Assembly: GCF_900163625.1 (NCBI RefSeq) | Contig: NZ_FUIE01000010.1 | Location: forward strand, 1-64,000 | Source: Brevundimonas diminuta 3F5N | GTDB taxonomy: Bacteria; Pseudomonadota; Alphaproteobacteria; Caulobacterales; Caulobacteraceae | DNA: 64,000 nucleotides | Reading direction: 5' to 3' | Shown here: one piece after another, positions 17,932 to 25,505 of the stretch | Layout: each line of letters opens with the position of its first letter | Numbering within the stretch: the stretch's first letter is position 1 | Notes under the pieces: generated by a model | What the model saw: the letters and a program-made list of their open reading frames with translations, nothing else | Databases searched by the model: none | Told to the model about the DNA's origin: nothing | Position numbers and translations under genes: made by a program

Positions 17932-17933
17932 GA
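17918..17933 (+). repeat. attL: left direct repeat of the integrated element
   Basis: CTCCGTCTCCGCCAGA forms the 3' end of tRNA-Ser and continues two bases beyond the CCA. An identical 16-mer lies at 24705-24720. Confidence 0.85.
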
Positions 17934-17984
17934 CCCTGCTCGCAGGGCTTTGATTTGCATTGATTATTTTTCAATGCGTCCGCC

Positions 17985-18007
17985 CAGTCCCTACTCCAGT
18001 CCCTACT
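17985..18007. repeat. Left pair of CAGTCCCTACT repeats
   Basis: Two copies of the 11-mer start at 17985 and 17997, 12 bp apart. The same unit occurs three times near the right end. They are probably arm-type binding sites for the integrase. CGGGACATT follows at 18034 and also after the right-end set at 24602. Confidence 0.7.
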
Positions 18008-18052
18008 TTGTGCCGAGATGGGATAGGATAAGACGGGACATTTCCCGCTCAT

Positions 18053-18637
18053 CTACAGGACGAAAGATCCGAAGCGCCTAATACCCTCGGCATGAACAGC
18101 TTCGTCCCAGACGGAAGAAAGCTCGATCCATTTCTTGACCAGCCGCTTACGCCTCGCACCGCGCGGATTGGAATAGCCGCCACATCCGAAAGCTCGAGCT
18201 TCAGCCTTTCTAGCGCGCCTACCCAAGCGGTCTAGCGGCGCTTCGGACTGAGAAGCATACGCCAGGCGGTGGTGTTGACGGCAGGCAAAATAGCCGCCGA
18301 CCCAAGCCAGAACCTCACAACGCCGACCAGACGCGGGGCAGCGGAAATAGAATCTGTGGCCCCCATAGCGACACGACGCGGCCTCTAGGCTGATGGACTC
18401 CTTGTGGTTCACGCCGTCCGCCTCATAGGCAACCGTCAAGACGGCATTCTGCGGATCGGCCGCACAGGCGACCAAGCCGACGGAACCGTAATCGTTATCG
18501 CCACGCTTCCACGCCCAGACGGTTCGCGCGATCAATCCGGCACGGATCAGACCCCTACGGCGCAAGACACGAATGTCTAGGACTCGCACCGAATCAATAT
18601 CTCCTAAATTTACCCATCGCCGCCGACCACTTGACAT
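18053..18637 (-). CDS. Zinc-knuckle-like protein of mobile elements, 194 aa
   Basis: Function is unknown. The centre resembles a degenerate zinc ribbon: RCPASGRRCEVLAWVGGYFACRQHHRLAY split over residues about 105-135. YFxCRxCHxLxY-type proteins of this sort are recurrent in proteobacterial prophages and islands. Here one metal position of the second knuckle reads RQHH in place of RxCH. The N-terminal half contains a helix-turn-helix-like basic stretch (RRRGLIRAGLIART). It is divergent from the AT-rich gene to its right. Confidence 0.65.
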   Translation of the reverse strand: MSSGRRRWVNLGDIDSVRVLDIRVLRRRGLIRAGLIARTVWAWKRGDNDYGSVGLVACAADPQNAVLTVAYEADGVNHKESISLEAASCRYGGHRFYFRCPASGRRCEVLAWVGGYFACRQHHRLAYASQSEAPLDRLGRRARKAEARAFGCGGYSNPRGARRKRLVKKWIELSSVWDEAVHAEGIRRFGSFVL

Positions 18638-18702
18638 GATCCACTATTTTCCGAAATTGTTTGATATTCTAATATAGTACTTAGTGAAAGAAAGAAGAAG
18701 CC

Positions 18703-19248
18703 ATGATTGCCGCAACTATCATTGCGATAGCTCTTCAAACATCAGACTGGCCCTTAGGCAGAGAGCGAGAAGTCGATGAAGGCCTATATATGAAAGTTAT
18801 CGACCAGAATAATGGATGGCGGATTTGGCAGTCAGAATCTCAAAATGGCACAATATGCAAAGCGGTAAAATCCGCTCGAGATAGACCTCACCCAATTCCC
18901 GTCGGCGTTGGAACTGGATTATTTCGAGGAACTCCGTTTCTAGAAATTCACGTCCAACGGCACGGCTTTAGTGGACGTCCAATTTACTCTTACAACTGGA
19001 GAACAGCGCATTATGGAAAAGTTGAAATTGAATACAGACTTATAGGAGATAGGTTTTACACAAAATCAAACAATGGAAGCTTTGATGGAGATTCAGTCGA
19101 TCAATCTTCTTATGAAATAACTTTAACAAGCTTCGAATATCCCGCCATACTGCGAGGAAGAGCTGAGGAAAAAGCTGTATTTGATTTCGAAGGACTAGAA
19201 TGGGCGAGAACCCGCACTCTTGAGTGTCAAGATTATCGCCCCTCCTAA
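18703..19248 (+). CDS. AT-rich exported orphan protein, 181 aa
   Basis: I do not recognise this protein. It starts with a short hydrophobic segment (MIAATIIAIALQTS) that could be a signal peptide. The body looks beta-rich (GLYMKVIDQNNGWRIW, GTPFLEIHVQRHGF, KVEIEYRLIGDRFYT) and contains two Cys (GTICKAV and TLECQDY) that could form a disulfide. Base composition is far more AT-rich than the chromosome and its codons are unlike the neighbours, so it is recent cargo. A strong AT-rich promoter region (18640-18702) precedes it. An envelope or superinfection-exclusion role is possible but unproven. Confidence 0.65.
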   Translation: MIAATIIAIALQTSDWPLGREREVDEGLYMKVIDQNNGWRIWQSESQNGTICKAVKSARDRPHPIPVGVGTGLFRGTPFLEIHVQRHGFSGRPIYSYNWRTAHYGKVEIEYRLIGDRFYTKSNNGSFDGDSVDQSSYEITLTSFEYPAILRGRAEEKAVFDFEGLEWARTRTLECQDYRPS

Positions 19249-19308
19249 CCCCTTTCGGCACCTTACCTATTTCACACAGCTAGGGTGCCGATAGGAAATA
19301 TAGCGCCG

Positions 19309-20826
19309 TTAGCTCTCCCCCGCTTTAAGAAGCGTGGGACTTACCGCGTAGTCATTGCGCTGGCGGCCTGCCGTTTCACTTGCGCGACCACCGATAGCCC
19401 GGATAAGGCCCGCTTGCTCCAACTGCTTACAGGCGGCGTTCATCGCAGCAGGCTTAGACAAACGACCGCCCGGCCCGTCTCCGCTTCGCCTCGCCTCTCT
19501 GGAGTTGAAGACCGGCAGACAGCTACGCCTGAGCCAACGCGCCAGCGTAGTCGCGTCAGCTTCTTCAAGCGATATGGCTGACGCGCCAAACGCGCGCTTA
19601 GCCATTGGCCCAGCCCAGCCATCTATGAGGCCGATAGCTGCATTCATGGCTTCGAAGCCGACGCTTTGAGGGGCATCCATATCCCCCGCCGCGCACCACC
19701 ACAAATGCTCCAGGATCAGGGCCATCCGCAGCGCGTGACCGCCTTGCTTGCCCAGCCAACCTCCCCACAGGCCGGTGGTTTCGCTGGCTTCACTTCTACG
19801 GTCTCGCCACCAGGATTCAAACGCAATGGCGGCGTCAGTATCCAATGGGCAGACTAGAGGACCGGATGACGCACCAGCGTGTTCAGCCAAAGGAACCAGG
19901 GCCTTGAGCCGCGACAAAAACACCTTTGCGGCTTCGCGGTCAGCACTGGGCGCAACCAGGCTGAATCCCTTTACCGGCTCGGGATAGGCGTAAAGGAACC
20001 GCGCCGCGAATCCGTCCGCCTCGCCCGAGAGCATTTGCGACATAACGTCCGGCTGAACCCCACCCAGGACGCTGATAGCCAGCCGCTCGATGGTGACGGG
20101 GTTTGCCGCCGTTTTCCGGTCAACGACGTAGGACCGCGCTCCATAGGCCTGTAGCCAGAACTGCCGCTCGCCGTCACCGCCATTGTAGCGGTCGAACCCT
20201 CGCCACCACCCGGCCAATTCGTCGCGGAATAGTAAAAGCCCATTGGGATTCCATGCCGAAAGCTCGGCGGCGGCTTCAAGTGTGGTGTCAGAGAGGCGAA
20301 CACGAGGCCGAGCGGGTGCTGGCGGTTCCTCTGCATCGTGCGGCATGAGGGGCGGCTCAGAGCCGCTTTTCGCCGCTGCCTTCACACCCTTCAGCCATGC
20401 ATCCCGACGCGCCTTTGCAGCTTCCGTTTCGGTAGTATGCGCCCTGACGGTCGCGCCATGATCCGCCGCCGCAGCGGCCTCGAAGTCATCCAGAATACGC
20501 GACATCGGATCGAGAGCCGGAGATTTACCGGCGGATGGCGCGCCCAGCAGCACAGTCCAAAGAATCGGCGGCTCATGCCAATCGGGCCGGGGCGCAACCA
20601 CTCGCGCATTCCCGATAAGGCTCCCCGCGACTGTCAGAAGGCCCGCCGCCGTATAATCCACGGGGGCCGAAGCGCCTTTTGCGGCCGCTTGGCACCAGTC
20701 GCCCCACCAATCGCGAAGAACTCCAACCGGAAAGGCAGGGGCCTCGATTTGCGGACCGGTCAGGATGGACAGGTCCACCTCCGGCCAATCAGAAGCCGGA
20801 TCATAGGGGATCAGAGCGACGTTCAT
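19309..20826 (-). CDS. DUF3987-type P-loop ATPase/helicase
   Basis: This is a replication-associated DUF3987 protein of 505 residues, of the kind found beside primases on phages, plasmids and satellites. The Walker A motif is GAPSAGKS (95-102), the Walker B-like strand is GLLLFRDELAGWW and a sensor-like segment reads LAISVLGGVQPD. A C-terminal winged-helix-like part (EQAGLIRAIGGRASET) may bind DNA. The start codon overlaps the primase stop (ATGA), so the two are translated together. It is likely the element's replicative motor. Confidence 0.82.
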   Translation of the reverse strand: MNVALIPYDPASDWPEVDLSILTGPQIEAPAFPVGVLRDWWGDWCQAAAKGASAPVDYTAAGLLTVAGSLIGNARVVAPRPDWHEPPILWTVLLGAPSAGKSPALDPMSRILDDFEAAAAADHGATVRAHTTETEAAKARRDAWLKGVKAAAKSGSEPPLMPHDAEEPPAPARPRVRLSDTTLEAAAELSAWNPNGLLLFRDELAGWWRGFDRYNGGDGERQFWLQAYGARSYVVDRKTAANPVTIERLAISVLGGVQPDVMSQMLSGEADGFAARFLYAYPEPVKGFSLVAPSADREAAKVFLSRLKALVPLAEHAGASSGPLVCPLDTDAAIAFESWWRDRRSEASETTGLWGGWLGKQGGHALRMALILEHLWWCAAGDMDAPQSVGFEAMNAAIGLIDGWAGPMAKRAFGASAISLEEADATTLARWLRRSCLPVFNSREARRSGDGPGGRLSKPAAMNAACKQLEQAGLIRAIGGRASETAGRQRNDYAVSPTLLKAGES

Positions 20827-21797
20827 GCGAAGCCTCCTTTCCGGCTGGCGTCATTCCAGTCGCTGCAACCTTCCGGTGGAGGCAGGAAGGCCACAGACAG
20901 ACCGTTGGCGGCGGCGCGCCGCGCCAATGAGACCGCAGCCCGCGCGCCCGTTCCCCCCGCGTCGCAGTCTGGCGCAATGACCAGGCCTACGGTTCCCTGG
21001 GGCCAGTCGATACGCTCCATCCCGCCCGCCGAAAGCCCCGCACAAGCCCCCAGTTGCTCCCCCTCGGATTGAGGGCAGCGACAGGCCGCCTCCCAGGCCG
21101 ACAGGGTGCTCTCCAGACCCTCGGCGACCACCAGGCGAGGCCCAGGGGCAAGCCGGACGTGACCACCGCCAATAGTCCCGACCATCTTGCGGGGGTTCGG
21201 AAGGTTCGCTTTGCCCAATCCGTCCGGCCGCAGATAGGTCAGATGGCAGCCCCTAACTTCTCCTTTGCCATTGCGGACGGCGGCGATGAGCGCCGGGCGA
21301 TGCGCCCGATGCGGCTGATACGGATAGAGAGGCGCGCGAGCCAGGAAGCCCAGGTCTGCGGCGTCTAGGGGCGCTTCAACAGCACGGGCCTGTCGCAGAT
21401 AGGTTTCCCCGGCCGTACCGATCAGTGGCGCACGGGAGCGCCAAAGATCAATCGCGGCGACCTCGCGGGAAACCCGAGCGCGGGCGGTGCGGATGAACCG
21501 CTCCGCATCGGCTCTTCGTTCATTTTTCGGCTTGAATGGGGCGTTTCCGCCTTGCTCAAGCCAACGCGCGGCATCGGCGGTCGAACCCGCCACGCCAGCA
21601 TGAACCACCATGTCCAACAGGCCGCCGGAATCGCCGCTTTCATGGTCACAGAATACGCCGCGTTCCGGGACAACGGATAGCGAACCTCGCCTGCCAAAGC
21701 GCAGTTCCCGATCCGATGACAACCGCGCATTGGGCGGACCAAACAGTTGGGCCGCCAGTTCGGCCACCTGCCCAGAGGAAAGATGAAGGCCATTCAT
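20823..21797 (-). CDS. Toprim-domain primase-like protein
   Basis: This 324-residue protein is a DNA primase-like factor of mobile elements. Residues 44-62 (PERGVFCDHESGDSGGLLD) resemble the folded N-terminal region of phage primases with the zinc finger reduced. A linker helix with LRQARAVEAP follows. The Toprim domain shows the glutamate motif VVAEGLESTLSAW and the acidic motif APDCDAGGTGA. Start ATG 21797 overlaps the stop of the upstream gene; longer in-frame sequence to 22115 is out of context. With DUF3987 it forms the replication module. Confidence 0.82.
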   Translation of the reverse strand: MNGLHLSSGQVAELAAQLFGPPNARLSSDRELRFGRRGSLSVVPERGVFCDHESGDSGGLLDMVVHAGVAGSTADAARWLEQGGNAPFKPKNERRADAERFIRTARARVSREVAAIDLWRSRAPLIGTAGETYLRQARAVEAPLDAADLGFLARAPLYPYQPHRAHRPALIAAVRNGKGEVRGCHLTYLRPDGLGKANLPNPRKMVGTIGGGHVRLAPGPRLVVAEGLESTLSAWEAACRCPQSEGEQLGACAGLSAGGMERIDWPQGTVGLVIAPDCDAGGTGARAAVSLARRAAANGLSVAFLPPPEGCSDWNDASRKGGFA

Positions 21798-22174
21798 ACC
21801 GCACACCTCCCCACCACCGTTACGGGCTGGATCAAGACATATCGGCCGATCCGAGCATCTCCGGCCTTCTCGCCAACAGTCTCGATTGCGAGGCCGGAAG
21901 CACGCAGCGTGTAGATGTAATGCGATGTGCGCCTGGCCCAGCCCAAGGGCGAGGCCTCCCCGGAGGTGAATCCGCGAGGGCCTTTCTCGATCAGCAGGGC
22001 AAGGGTCTTCGCCTTGCGCCCGCAAAAGGTCCGCTGAACGCCATCCCAGTGCACGGTAATGCTGGCTTTCGCGTCCTTTACAGCGGTATGTTGAGGACGC
22101 TTCGCGGCCTGCCAAGCATCCCGGACCCCGTTCGCCGTTGCAGCGGCGGCTGGGTTCATCTTATTGCGCGCCAT
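21794..22174 (-). CDS. Winged-helix-like small protein of the element
   Basis: This 126-residue protein is basic at the N terminus. Its C-terminal half looks like a winged helix (KTLALLIEKGPRGFTSGEAS, then RRTSHYIYTLRASGLAIET). I infer DNA binding, perhaps at the element's origin or promoter. It sits between the AlpA-like regulator (2 nt away) and the primase (ATGA overlap), in a four-gene operon reading leftward. Confidence 0.65.
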   Translation of the reverse strand: MARNKMNPAAAATANGVRDAWQAAKRPQHTAVKDAKASITVHWDGVQRTFCGRKAKTLALLIEKGPRGFTSGEASPLGWARRTSHYIYTLRASGLAIETVGEKAGDARIGRYVLIQPVTVVGRCAV

Positions 22175-22176
22175 GT

Positions 22177-22368
22177 TCAGCCCTCACCCTGGGCGAGTTT
22201 GGCGAAAAAGGTGTCAATGGCGGCGCGCTGGATCATGCGGCGACCACCTACGCGCAGCGACGGCAGGTCGCCGGATCGCATCATCTCGTAGAGGCGTGAT
22301 CGAGAAAGGCCGCTATAGGCGACCGCGTTGCGCATGTTGAGCGCGACAGGAAAATCTGCCCGTGGCAT
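22177..22368 (-). CDS. AlpA/HTH_17-type regulator or excisionase
   Basis: This 63-residue protein has the MerR-like excisionase fold: NAVAYSGLSRSRLYEMMRSG is the helix-turn-helix and LPSLRVGGRRMIQRAAID the wing. AlpA-type proteins activate integrase expression or act as directionality factors on P4-like elements. It is the first gene of the leftward replication operon, so it may control both replication and excision. Confidence 0.82.
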   Translation of the reverse strand: MPRADFPVALNMRNAVAYSGLSRSRLYEMMRSGDLPSLRVGGRRMIQRAAIDTFFAKLAQGEG

Positions 22369-22436
22369 GAATATTCGTCCTTAAGCCATGCGGATAGTTC
22401 CGCACCGCTTAGGACTGCCCGACACGCGGCAGCGCG

Positions 22437-23192
22437 TCAGGGGGCATTATCTTGCAGGTTTTCAAGGCGAACCCTGATCAGCTTGTCCTGGGTCAGCTTT
22501 CCATAGAACCCGGGAATGGCCGCAGCATCGTAAAACCTCTCAGCGCGGCGCAACGCATCGAAAACCCACAAATCAGCATTATAATAAAGGTTCAAAATAA
22601 GAGGGACTTTATCAAAATTCTGAATTTTCGACCTGAAATCTTTCATCGAAAAGTAAAGTCCGTAGGAAAGTGGAAGAACATGCCTTCCAGGACCGATAAC
22701 TCTAATTAAGAAGTCCTTCTTCTTTTCCTCGACGTCTCTATTTAAAAATTCCATAGACCTATTAATACGACAACTATCTATCCAGTAGTCTATATTATTA
22801 TTCGCATACTGAGAAATAGATGGAATAGCATTAACATAGCTAGATAAATCTCTACCCCCGCCACGAGCAAGCGCGACGAGCATAGAACTATTAAATATTC
22901 TAAGAATCTCCATTCTTCTTTTTATACGTTTCCTGCCTAACTCAATTTTATTAAAAAATGACCTTTTGTCGGCAAGGTATCCAAAATTTTCTAATGTTGA
23001 AGACTTATTTTTGAAGTTCTTTTTATGCGAGAATACAAGTGCGTTATGAATACTTTCGCAAAAACTGCTTCCATGACTTCCCTCCAATCCGTCATGAACT
23101 CCAGGATACGCCATAATTGAAAGATAAAGACGCGCCATGTTGTGTGACGAGTCTGAAAAAATCATCTCCGGCAGAAATTTATTCATCTCCAT
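22437..23192 (-). CDS. AT-rich orphan protein, 251 aa
   Basis: I do not recognise this family. The protein is basic and mostly helical in appearance, with Asn/Ser/Ile/Lys-rich composition that contrasts with the high-GC host. Visible segments are FFNKIELGRKRIKRRMEILRI, NNNIDYWIDSCRINRSMEFL and LILNLYYNADLWVFDALRRA. There is no signal peptide and no nuclease or nucleotide-binding motif that I can see. It lies between the regulator and the integrase, the usual cargo site on such elements. A defence or satellite-specific function is possible but only positional. Confidence 0.65.
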   Translation of the reverse strand: MEMNKFLPEMIFSDSSHNMARLYLSIMAYPGVHDGLEGSHGSSFCESIHNALVFSHKKNFKNKSSTLENFGYLADKRSFFNKIELGRKRIKRRMEILRIFNSSMLVALARGGGRDLSSYVNAIPSISQYANNNIDYWIDSCRINRSMEFLNRDVEEKKKDFLIRVIGPGRHVLPLSYGLYFSMKDFRSKIQNFDKVPLILNLYYNADLWVFDALRRAERFYDAAAIPGFYGKLTQDKLIRVRLENLQDNAP

Positions 23193-23334
23193 CCCCTAAC
23201 GACAGTTTCGGCATTAATGACACTGGGGCCGTCATATCAATGACTTTTACCTCACCAGTAAAGCTCCAAGCCGCGCCAAGCGCGCTTTACCGAACACTTC
23301 ATCGCCATGCCTCGCGCTGACGGCTTAGCGTCAC

Positions 23335-24549
23335 TTAGACGCGGCGCATCGGCGTAACATTAGCCCCAGCGGCTTTCGGTTCACAGAACCGCGCCCAGGC
23401 GTCCATCATCTTGCGGCGCTTCTCCAAGGCGTCGCCGCGCCGATAGGCCCGTTCGGTCGCATCCCCGACGACGTGCGCTAGCGCGGCCTCCGCCAGTTCA
23501 CGCGGGAAGGTTGACGCCTCGCCCGCCCAGTCTCGGAAACTCGACCTGAAGCCGTGCGGGGTCAGTTCGCCGCTCTTGAACCCCATGCGCTTCAACAGGG
23601 CGTCAAAGGCCGCATCCGACAGGATGGCCCCAGGCTTGAGGCCGGGGAACACCACCGCCGACGGTTCGCCGGACGACAGGTCGCGGGCCTTCTCCAGTAT
23701 CTCGACGGCGCGCGCCGACAGGGGAACCCGGTGTTCTCGCCCCGCCTTCATCCGGTCAGCCGGAACGGTCCAGACCTTTGCCGCCAGATCAATCTCCCCC
23801 CAGGTCGCGCCCCGGACCTCGCCGGATCGAGCGGCGGTGTAGATTGCAAGCTCCAGCGCCATACCGGCCACGGCCTCGCGCGCCCGCAGTTCAGCGACGA
23901 ACCCCGGCACCTTTTCAAAGGGCAGCGCCGCATGATGTCCCCGCGTCAGTTTCTGGCGCTTGGGCAGCAGATGATCCAGATGGCCCCGCCAGCGGGCCGG
24001 GTTCTCACCGGATCGGAACCCCTTGGCCTTGGCCGCGTCCAGAACCCGCTCAATCCGGCCGCGAAGGCGGGACGCCGTTTCGGGCTTGGTCGCCCATATG
24101 GTTTTCAGGACCGCCAGAACGTCGGCTGTCTCGACCTTATCAACGGGGATCGGCCGCAGCTTGGCGGCGTCCTTCTCCAGCGTCGTCTTCCATTGCGCCC
24201 GATGCTTCTCATTGCGCCATTGCGGCCCCAGGTCGGCAACCAGCCGGTCGGCCATCTCTCCGAACGTCGGAACCGTTTGGTCGGCGCGCTTGGCCTCCAG
24301 CGGGTTAATGCCGTCGACCAGCAGCTTGCGGGCGTCACCGGCCCGCTCGCGAGCCTTCGCCAATGTCACCGACGACGCCGCGCCCAGGCCCATGTCGACA
24401 AGCCGCCCATGCCACTTGAAGCGGAACACCCATTTGCGGGACTGGCCTTGGCCGACAACCAGATACAGGCCCCCGCCATCTGCATAGCGCCCCGGTTCGG
24501 TAATGGTCGCCGCAGCCCGTGGCGGTAGTCGGTTCATCTCTCGCGCCAT
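23335..24549 (-). CDS. int: Tyrosine-type integrase (P4 family)
   Basis: This site-specific recombinase of 404 residues has an N-terminal DUF4102-type arm-binding domain (YADGGGLYLVV...FRFKWHGRLVDMGLG). A core-binding domain follows, then the catalytic domain. The tetrad is visible: Arg241 (TAARSGEVRG), His332 and Arg335 (HGFRSSFRDW), His359 (LAHVVGD) and Tyr369 (RAYRRGD). All key residues are intact, so the enzyme should be active. Three CAGTCCCTAC(T) repeats lie immediately upstream of the start, suggesting self-regulation. Confidence 0.93.
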   Translation of the reverse strand: MAREMNRLPPRAAATITEPGRYADGGGLYLVVGQGQSRKWVFRFKWHGRLVDMGLGAASSVTLAKARERAGDARKLLVDGINPLEAKRADQTVPTFGEMADRLVADLGPQWRNEKHRAQWKTTLEKDAAKLRPIPVDKVETADVLAVLKTIWATKPETASRLRGRIERVLDAAKAKGFRSGENPARWRGHLDHLLPKRQKLTRGHHAALPFEKVPGFVAELRAREAVAGMALELAIYTAARSGEVRGATWGEIDLAAKVWTVPADRMKAGREHRVPLSARAVEILEKARDLSSGEPSAVVFPGLKPGAILSDAAFDALLKRMGFKSGELTPHGFRSSFRDWAGEASTFPRELAEAALAHVVGDATERAYRRGDALEKRRKMMDAWARFCEPKAAGANVTPMRRV

Positions 24550-24552
24550 ATC

Positions 24553-24585
24553 CAGTCCCTACCAGTCCCTACTTCAGTCCCTACT
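24553..24585. repeat. Right triplet of CAGTCCCTAC(T) repeats
   Basis: Three copies begin at 24553, 24563 and 24575, spaced 10 and 12 bp, in the same orientation as the left pair. They abut the integrase start codon. They are probable integrase arm sites that also overlap the int promoter. Confidence 0.7.
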
Positions 24586-24704
24586 TCGTTCGGGGAATAT
24601 GCGGGACATTCTGGGACAACGCCAGACGGTAAGGCCATATAGGCATTGATTTCAGGCTAGTTTTTTAAACGCCGTGGGACGGGGAGAAACTGGGGTTTAT
24701 CGGA

Positions 24705-24720
24705 CTCCGTCTCCGCCAGA
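24705..24720 (+). repeat. attR: right direct repeat of the integrated element
   Basis: This 16-mer is identical to 17918-17933 and marks the original continuation of the chromosome after tRNA-Ser. Confidence 0.85.
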
Positions 24721-24741
24721 ATTCTTTCCGAAAATCAGAAG

Positions 24742-24924
24742 TCAGTCGCGGCCCTCCGAAGGGCCGCTGGCCTTGGCTTCGCTGGGGCGGCGCACGGCGA
24801 CGCCGTGTTGACGCAGGATGCGCCGGGCGACCTCAGGTGCGCCGATCATGGGCAGGGGCTGGCCGAAGTGCTCGCGCCACAACTGGTCCAGGCGAACTTC
24901 CTCCGGAGTGAGCAGGCGGGTCAT
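24742..24924 (-). CDS. Small hypothetical protein, 60 aa
   Basis: Unknown function. The protein begins MTRLLTPEEVRLDQLWREHF and has a second helical stretch (APEVARRILRQHGVAV), then a polar tail. The start at 24924 has AAGGA at good spacing; a TTG 21 nt upstream is less likely. It lies just outside the right attachment site, so it belongs to the old chromosome next to tRNA-Ser. Confidence 0.6.
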   Translation of the reverse strand: MTRLLTPEEVRLDQLWREHFGQPLPMIGAPEVARRILRQHGVAVRRPSEAKASGPSEGRD

Positions 24925-25124
24925 TGGCGAGTCCTTGTTACGCAAACGCGCAACTTCTAGGCCATCTCGTCACGGCCGAACGCAAACTCATGTAAGCTGA
25001 GCCATATGTGATGGAACCGGCGCGATAGGGGGTTTCCGGTGCGCGCCTTCCCTTGCGTGATCTTGGCGCCGCCCGGCGCGCGGGTTAGGCGTGTGGTTCA
25101 ACCTTCTCAACGGGAGAGACGCAC

Positions 25125-25430
25125 ATGGCCGATCTGGCCCTCGCCACCGACAAGATCCGCGCCGCCGTCGGCGAAAACTCGGGTCTGGGCAAGACCGTGA
25201 AGCTGGACTTCGGCGATGACGGCAAGATCTTCATCGACGGCGCCTCGGCTCCGAACACCGTCAGCAACGACGATAAGCCGGCGGACGCCACCGTCTCGAT
25301 CAAGTGGGACGACTTCGTCGCACTGGCCGAGGGTCGCCTGGACCCGATGATGGCCTTCATGCAGGGCAAGCTGAAGATCGCGGGCGACATGATGATCGCT
25401 CAGAAGCTGGCTCCGCTGCTCAAGGGCTGA
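25125..25430 (+). CDS. SCP2 sterol-binding domain protein
   Basis: This 101-residue single-domain SCP2 protein binds hydrophobic ligands such as fatty acyl chains in a tunnel. Typical features are VKLDFGDDGKIFIDG, ADATVSIKWDDFVALAEG and the C-terminal MMAFMQGKLKIAGDM. It precedes an acyl-CoA dehydrogenase gene by 75 bp in the same direction, which fits lipid metabolism. No export signal is present. Confidence 0.9.
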   Translation: MADLALATDKIRAAVGENSGLGKTVKLDFGDDGKIFIDGASAPNTVSNDDKPADATVSIKWDDFVALAEGRLDPMMAFMQGKLKIAGDMMIAQKLAPLLKG

Positions 25431-25505
25431 CGGCGGGCTGAGGCTTGATGTTCAACGGCGCGGCTCCGACGGGGTCGCGCCGTTTTCATGTAGGGAGAGG
25501 CGTAG

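Larger units (their letters stand above)
17918..24720. mobile_element. 6.8-kb integrative element in tRNA-Ser
   Basis: The element is bounded by identical 16-bp repeats, one inside tRNA-Ser and one free. Order from the left: zinc-knuckle protein, AT-rich exported orphan, DUF3987 ATPase, Toprim primase, winged-helix protein, AlpA-like HTH, AT-rich orphan, tyrosine integrase. It has replication-type genes but no capsid, packaging or conjugation genes, so it resembles a P4-like satellite or a small genomic island. The integrase lies at the end away from the intact tRNA, which is unusual. Direct repeats near both ends look like integrase arm sites. Confidence 0.87.

Noticed and set aside
24963..25060. 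Further EcfG-type promoter before the SCP2 gene (GGAAC near 25015)
   Set aside because: GGAAC is present, but the nearest GGTT lies at 13-14 bp, outside the 16-17 bp spacing of the other sites.
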